Source of the DNA: an uncultured Prevotellaceae bacterium
GTDB lineage: Bacteria; Bacteroidota; Bacteroidia; Bacteroidales; Muribaculaceae
Length of the DNA stretch: 42,766 nt
Direction of reading: 5' to 3'
Assembly (NCBI GenBank): GCA_946406035.1
Contig: CAMJJG010000022.1
Location: forward strand, 1-42,766
In this document: in pieces, positions 39,020 through 42,766 of the stretch
How positions within the stretch are numbered: the stretch's first letter is position 1
Layout: each line of letters starts with the position of its first letter
Translations under genes and position numbers: made by a program
The notes under the pieces: generated by a model
Databases searched by the model: none
What the model was told of the DNA's origin: nothing
Seen by the model: only the letters and a program-made list of their open reading frames with translations

Positions 39020-39642
39020 TCCACCACGATTGTATTGCCCTCGATGCTGACTGACACGCGCTCGAACATGTTCAGGCGCTCAACGACACTCTTCAATTCC
39101 TCGCCCGGATGCAGTTCAAAGTAGAAGCGCAGGTCACGGGCATCCTCGTTGCGGAACTCGACCTGCTTACCATAGCGGGAAGCGATACCTTCCAGCATCT
39201 GGCCGAGCGGCTGGTTATCAAATACCACAGGTTCCTCCACGACTGCTATTGTATCGGCTACTGCAACGCGTGATGCCGATTCGGCCGATTCCTCCGATAC
39301 GGTTGTGACGTTTTCGGTCTTTTCTTGAGGTTTGTCTTTAGTCCCATGGCGCACAGCCTGGACGGCGGCATAGGTAAAAGCCGAGAGCATAACCACTCCC
39401 GCAATCATGGCGGCGACCTTGAGCCAGCGGCGGTTTTTCACTGGGGCGTTGAGGTGCTCCTGCTCGAAGCGTTGCCACTCGGCATCCACGTCGGGTACGG
39501 GGATGTCGGTCATGGCGCGCTTGGCCACGGCCAGGTGCTGCTGCGTCTCGTCGTCAAGCATAGCGGCCAACTGCTCGTCGGTGTAATTCTCGGGATGCTC
39601 GTGCATGTCGAGCAAGCGGCTGATGTCATCATTCTGTTCCAT
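39016..39642 (-). CDS. FecR-like anti-sigma factor
   Basis: A 208-aa inner-membrane protein. A cytoplasmic N-terminal part (1-70) would bind the sigma factor. A single membrane helix follows (about 74-96, LKVAAMIAGVVMLSAFTYAAVQAV). The periplasmic part ends in a DUF4974/STN-like domain (VVFDNQPLGQMLEGIASRYGKQVEF...SVSIEGNTIVVE). It is shorter than classical FecR (about 320 aa) and lacks the central FecR domain, like other compact Bacteroidetes anti-sigma factors. It lies 5 nt after the sigma gene and overlaps the receptor gene. Confidence 0.87.
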   Translation of the reverse strand: MEQNDDISRLLDMHEHPENYTDEQLAAMLDDETQQHLAVAKRAMTDIPVPDVDAEWQRFEQEHLNAPVKNRRWLKVAAMIAGVVMLSAFTYAAVQAVRHGTKDKPQEKTENVTTVSEESAESASRVAVADTIAVVEEPVVFDNQPLGQMLEGIASRYGKQVEFRNEDARDLRFYFELHPGEELKSVVERLNMFERVSVSIEGNTIVVE

Positions 39643-39647
39643 AACGT

Positions 39648-40145
39648 CTATTGTTTTGTGTTGTTGAAGTAAGCGTTGATTTTCTCCAATGACTGTGACA
39701 AGTGGTGATGAACCGTCACGCGGCTCACGCCCACGGCATCGGCGACCTGCTGGCAGGTCATGTCGTGCAGATAGCGCAGGGTGAAGATGCGGCGCGACAG
39801 CGGGGGCAACTCGGTATTGATATAATCCCGCAACTCATTGAGCATGAGAGAATCGTCAGAACCATCGGCAAGAGGCTCGGCCTTGTTCGAGTAGAGCTTG
39901 ACGAAGCGTTCCCGCACCTGCTTGTTGCGGATCACATTGATACAACTGTTGCGCACACACGTCAACAAGAAGCCGCGGGCGTTATCGCTCTTGATGGTCA
40001 TGCCGCCCGCTGCCAGCGAAGCAAACACGTCGCTCACGACATCCTTGCTCTCGTCCTCGTCATAGAGCATCGACATCGCCAGGCGGAACATCGCGCCATA
40101 ATGGCTCTTGAACAATATTTCCAGTTCTCTTCTTGTCATAGTCAT
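39648..40145 (-). CDS. ECF-type RNA polymerase sigma factor (Bacteroidetes FecI-like)
   Basis: A 165-aa sigma-70 family protein. Region 2 covers about 10-75 (FKSHYGAMFRLAMSMLYDEDESKDVVSDVFASL) and region 4 about 110-160 (LPPLSRRIFTLRYLHDMTCQQVADAVGVSRVTVHHHLSQSLEKI). It heads the sigma/anti-sigma/receptor operon and is expected to activate this operon or associated genes when the receptor is occupied. Start at 40145, with an alternative Met two codons in. Promoter at 40211-40218. Confidence 0.92.
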   Translation of the reverse strand: MTMTRRELEILFKSHYGAMFRLAMSMLYDEDESKDVVSDVFASLAAGGMTIKSDNARGFLLTCVRNSCINVIRNKQVRERFVKLYSNKAEPLADGSDDSLMLNELRDYINTELPPLSRRIFTLRYLHDMTCQQVADAVGVSRVTVHHHLSQSLEKINAYFNNTKQ

Positions 40146-40210
40146 GGGTCATTACACTTGATAGACGTTTCAAGCCCAGAAAATGTAAACCCGTTTCCAT
40201 CATTTTTTCA

Positions 40211-40218
40211 CAAAGATA
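40211..40218 (-). promoter_or_regulatory. -7 element of the ECF sigma operon
   Basis: CAAAGATA reads TATCTTTG on the minus strand, about 65 nt before the sigma start. This is the housekeeping promoter type, so basal expression does not require the ECF factor. Confidence 0.6.
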
Positions 40219-40278
40219 GTAAAAACCCCGCAGGGTAAAATAGAGTGGTAATGATTAACAACTTAAAAGTATTTGCAC

Positions 40279-40286
40279 TACCTTTG
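40279..40286 (+). promoter_or_regulatory. -7 element of the ABC exporter gene, almost leaderless
   Basis: TACCTTTG ends 5 nt before the ATG at 40292, as in the AraC gene at 20716. The mRNA would begin at or next to the start codon. Confidence 0.55.
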
Positions 40287-40291
40287 CAGGC

Positions 40292-42118
40292 ATGAAAGGT
40301 TTTTGGCAACTGTTGAGGCGGTTTGTGCCTCCTTATAAGAAATATATCGTGTTGAACGTCCTGTTCAACCTGTTGACGGCGTTCCTGACGCTGTTCTCGT
40401 TTGCGCTGATCATCCCTATCCTGGAGATGCTGTTCGGTCTCAACACGCAGACCTACAGCTACATGGAGATGGGCAGCGGCAAGCTGGACGCGGTGCTCAC
40501 CAACAACTTCTACTACTACGTGCAGTGCATCATCGAGCGCTACGGGCAATCGACGGCTCTGGCCTGCATCGCCGCTGCGCTGGTGGTAATGACGGCCTTG
40601 AAGACCGGCTGCGCCTACTTGAGCGCCTTCTTCATGATCCCGATACGCACGGGCGTGGTGCGCGACATCCGCAACCAGATCTACCACAAGATCACCTCGC
40701 TGCCCATCGGCTTCTTCTCCAACGAGCGCAAGGGTGATGTGATGGCCCGCATGAGCGGTGACGTGACCGAGGTCGAGAACTCAGTGATGTCGTCGCTCGA
40801 CATGATGTTCAAGAATCCCATCATGATCATCGCCTGCCTGACGATGATGATTGCGCTGAGCTGGCAGCTGACGCTGTTTGTGCTCGTGCTGCTGCCCGTG
40901 GCGGGACTGATCATGGGCGGCGTGGGCAAGCGGCTGAAGCGCGTCTCGCTCGAGGGGCAGACCCAGTGGGGCGTGATGCTGAGCAACATCGAGGAGACCA
41001 TCGGCGGACTGCGCATCATCAAGGCCTTCAACGCCGAGCGCAAGGTGAGAGGCCGCTTTGAGGGCGAGAACGAGAAGTACCGCAACATCGTCACGCGCAT
41101 GAGCCGCCGCTACGAGCTGGCGCACCCCATGAGCGAGTTCCTGGGCACGTTGACCATCGCCATCGTGCTGTGGTTCGGCGGCACGTTGATCCTGGGCGGT
41201 CACAGCAGCATCACGGCACCCAAGTTCATCTACTACATGGTGATCTTCTACAGCATCATCAATCCCGCCAAGGACCTGTCCAAGGCCAGCTATGCCATCC
41301 AGCGCGGCTTGGCCTCGATGCAGCGCATCGACAAGATCCTGAGCGCCGACAACCCCATCAAGAGCCCCGAGCACCCCACCCCGCTGAGCGAGATGAAAGA
41401 GGGAATCCAGTTCAAGGACGTGCGCTTCCGCTACGGTGACGCGTGGGTCATCGACGGCGTGACGCTCGACATCAAGCGCGGCCAGACCGTCGCCCTGGTG
41501 GGCCAGAGCGGCAGTGGCAAGACCACACTGGCCGACCTGTTGCCGCGCTTCTATGACGTGCAGCAGGGCTGCATCAGCATCGACGGCACCGACATCCGCC
41601 AGTTTAACGTCACCGACCTGCGCGGCCTGATGGGCAACGTCAACCAGGAGGCCATCCTGTTCAACGATTCTTTCTACAACAACATCACCTTCGGCGTCGA
41701 GAACGCCACGCGCGAGCAGGTCGAGGAGGCCGCAAGGATCGCCAATGCCTATGACTTCATTATGGCCAGCGAGCAGGGCTTTGACACCAACATCGGCGAC
41801 CGGGGCTGCAAACTATCGGGCGGACAGCGTCAGCGCATCAGCATCGCCCGCGCCATCTTGAAGAACCCGCCCATCCTCATTCTGGACGAGGCGACCAGTG
41901 CCCTCGATACCGAGAGCGAGCACCTGGTGCAGGACGCCCTCGACAAGCTCATGCACGGTCGCACCACGCTGGTCATTGCCCACAGGCTGAGCACCATCAA
42001 GGGCGCCGACCAGATATGCGTCATGCAGGACGGCCGCATCATCGAGCGCGGCACCCACGACGAGCTGCTCGCCCAGCAGGGAGCCTACAAGCACCTGGTG
42101 GACATGCAGTCGTTCTAG
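40292..42118 (+). CDS. ABC exporter (MsbA-like, fused membrane and ATPase domains)
   Basis: A 608-aa half-transporter. The six-helix membrane domain covers about 1-325. The ATPase domain has Walker A GQSGSGKTT (about 403-411), signature LSGGQRQRIS (about 508), Walker B ILILDEATSALD (about 529) and the His switch in VIAHRLST. It resembles MsbA/lipid A-core flippases and lipid exporters of Bacteroidetes; sequence alone does not separate lipid A flipping from other lipid or drug export. Divergent from the ECF operon; 114 nt before another ECF sigma gene. Confidence 0.92.
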   Translation: MKGFWQLLRRFVPPYKKYIVLNVLFNLLTAFLTLFSFALIIPILEMLFGLNTQTYSYMEMGSGKLDAVLTNNFYYYVQCIIERYGQSTALACIAAALVVMTALKTGCAYLSAFFMIPIRTGVVRDIRNQIYHKITSLPIGFFSNERKGDVMARMSGDVTEVENSVMSSLDMMFKNPIMIIACLTMMIALSWQLTLFVLVLLPVAGLIMGGVGKRLKRVSLEGQTQWGVMLSNIEETIGGLRIIKAFNAERKVRGRFEGENEKYRNIVTRMSRRYELAHPMSEFLGTLTIAIVLWFGGTLILGGHSSITAPKFIYYMVIFYSIINPAKDLSKASYAIQRGLASMQRIDKILSADNPIKSPEHPTPLSEMKEGIQFKDVRFRYGDAWVIDGVTLDIKRGQTVALVGQSGSGKTTLADLLPRFYDVQQGCISIDGTDIRQFNVTDLRGLMGNVNQEAILFNDSFYNNITFGVENATREQVEEAARIANAYDFIMASEQGFDTNIGDRGCKLSGGQRQRISIARAILKNPPILILDEATSALDTESEHLVQDALDKLMHGRTTLVIAHRLSTIKGADQICVMQDGRIIERGTHDELLAQQGAYKHLVDMQSF

Positions 42119-42232
42119 GAGTTAGAAGTTCGGAGTTAACGACTAAAAAGACTATCGATTAAAATATTTTTTCAAACAAGTGTAGTTTTATAGTTCATCA
42201 TTGCGTCTAAAGGGCAAACAACGATTTTAGAA

Positions 42233-42706
42233 ATGGAAATCAACGAAGCCAATTTTGCACGCATCATCCGCGAGAACAAGGGCACCATCTACACCGTGTG
42301 CTACATGTTCTCCAAGGACAAGGAGGAGGTCGATGACCTCTTCCAGGAGGCGCTCATCAAGTTGTGGCAGGGCTTTGCCTCCTTCCAGGGCAAGAGTGAC
42401 TTGAAGACATGGATTTACAAGGTGACCCTGAACTCCTGTATCTCGATCGACCGCAAGAAAAAGAGCCGCAAGACCCAACCGCTCATGGAGGGCATCGACC
42501 TGTTTGACAAAAACGATGCCGACAACCGCCAGACCGACATGCTGCATGCGCGCATCCAGCGGCTTCAGCCCTTTGACCGCGCCATCGTGCTACTGTGGCT
42601 CGAGAACATGAGCTATGACGAGATTGCCCAGATTGTGGGCATTGGCGTCAAGAATGTGTCCGTCAGGCTCTACCGCATCAAGGAACAACTCAAACAGATG
42701 AACTAA
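42233..42706 (+). CDS. ECF-type RNA polymerase sigma factor
   Basis: A 157-aa sigma-70 family protein. Region 2 covers about 15-80 (ENKGTIYTVCYMFSKDKEEVDDLFQEALIKLWQGF) and region 4 about 105-155 (FDRAIVLLWLENMSYDEIAQIVGIGVKNVSVRLYRIKEQL). It differs clearly from the FecI-like factor at 39648 and resembles SigW/SigX-type factors. The gene starting at 42726 is probably its membrane-bound regulator, as expected for such pairs, but it is cut by the window end. No TAnnTTTG is evident upstream, so it may drive itself. Confidence 0.9.
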   Translation: MEINEANFARIIRENKGTIYTVCYMFSKDKEEVDDLFQEALIKLWQGFASFQGKSDLKTWIYKVTLNSCISIDRKKKSRKTQPLMEGIDLFDKNDADNRQTDMLHARIQRLQPFDRAIVLLWLENMSYDEIAQIVGIGVKNVSVRLYRIKEQLKQMN

Positions 42707-42725
42707 AACAGACTACACAATCGAT

Positions 42726-42766
42726 ATGGAAACGACTAGCAACAACCACTACAACGAGTTGAACGA
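42726..42766 (+). CDS. Start of a gene cut by the window end
   Basis: ATG 20 nt after the sigma-factor stop, encoding METTSNNHYNELN and continuing beyond the window. The position suggests a regulator co-transcribed with the sigma factor, but too little is visible to assign it. Confidence 0.5.
   Translation, partial: METTSNNHYNELN

Noticed and set aside
1-42766. CRISPR array, tRNA or rRNA genes, prophage or integrase
   Set aside because: No regularly spaced repeats, no tRNA T-loop signature with acceptor stem, and no phage or recombinase protein motifs were found on reading through.

Overview
The window looks like chromosomal DNA from a gut member of the Bacteroidales, most likely the Muribaculaceae/Prevotellaceae side. 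The reasons are: many genes are preceded by the Bacteroidetes -7 element TAnnTTTG and lack clear Shine-Dalgarno sequences; signal peptides are of the MKK type; there are SusA-type GH13, SDR-type threonine dehydrogenase, FecI/FecR/OMP and FISUMP families; and six proteins carry dockerin-like EF-hand repeats (GDVNGDGxVNIxDVTxLIDxLLG). No rRNA, tRNA, CRISPR array, transposase or integrase was recognised. Most of the sequence is fairly GC-rich, but several accessory segments (about 250-1040, 5820-8050, 32365-33800, 35800-36375) are visibly AT-richer.

Layout. 1-1450: a structured leader RNA and a small dockerin protein. 1450-5607: a methyltransferase, a secreted GH13 amylase and a divergent PafA-like phosphatase. 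5820-9009: an AT-rich, all-minus-strand accessory cluster of four small unknown proteins, one lipoprotein with a pseudoknotted leader, and twin small HTH proteins. 9552-16249: a pepP promoter, a broken pepP 5' end, a deleted yhcG (DUF1016) pseudogene, intact pepP, a gamma-carbonic-anhydrase-like protein and twin CotH-dockerin proteins. 16364-18124: dnaX. 18295-21621: alpha/beta hydrolase and exported flavodoxin-cyclophilin-dockerin fusion, with a divergent AraC regulator. 21878-23994: threonine dehydrogenase, lipoprotein and a convergent sirtuin. 24133-26214: three tandem FKBP isomerases. 26325-30739: a dockerin-FISUMP gene flanked by 144-bp repeats, a methyltransferase and a YfhO membrane protein. 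31040-35580: cdd, a glucosaminidase, an LRR-dockerin gene, a broken copy of the glucosaminidase 3' end, and kbl. 35850-36374: two small genes. 36464-40145: ECF sigma / anti-sigma / outer-membrane receptor operon. 40292-42766: ABC exporter, a second ECF sigma factor and the start of its downstream gene.

The main unexplained pattern is an insertion-scar architecture seen three times in 25 kb. An accessory gene (yhcG remnant, dockerin-FISUMP, dockerin-LRR) sits directly beside an intact housekeeping gene (pepP, a methyltransferase, a glucosaminidase), and on its far side lies a non-functional copy of the end of that same housekeeping gene. The paired copies are the same length and align without gaps (52, 144 and 138 bp) but differ in sequence. 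No transposase or integrase accompanies them. A 290-bp ungapped duplication (HTH gene plus downstream promoter) may be related. This suggests a recurrent way of adding single accessory genes next to core genes, either by recombination with allelic DNA from relatives or by an unknown element.

A second theme is regulatory RNA. Several accessory genes here have long structured leaders (about 340, 360, 205 and 90 nt), whereas most housekeeping genes have short leaders or start almost at the predicted transcription start.

Functionally, the SDR threonine dehydrogenase (21878) and kbl (34390) complete threonine-to-glycine catabolism although about 11.5 kb apart. The sigma/anti-sigma/receptor operon is a typical trans-envelope signalling unit. 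The three FKBPs, glucosaminidase, amylase and dockerin proteins belong to the envelope and surface.
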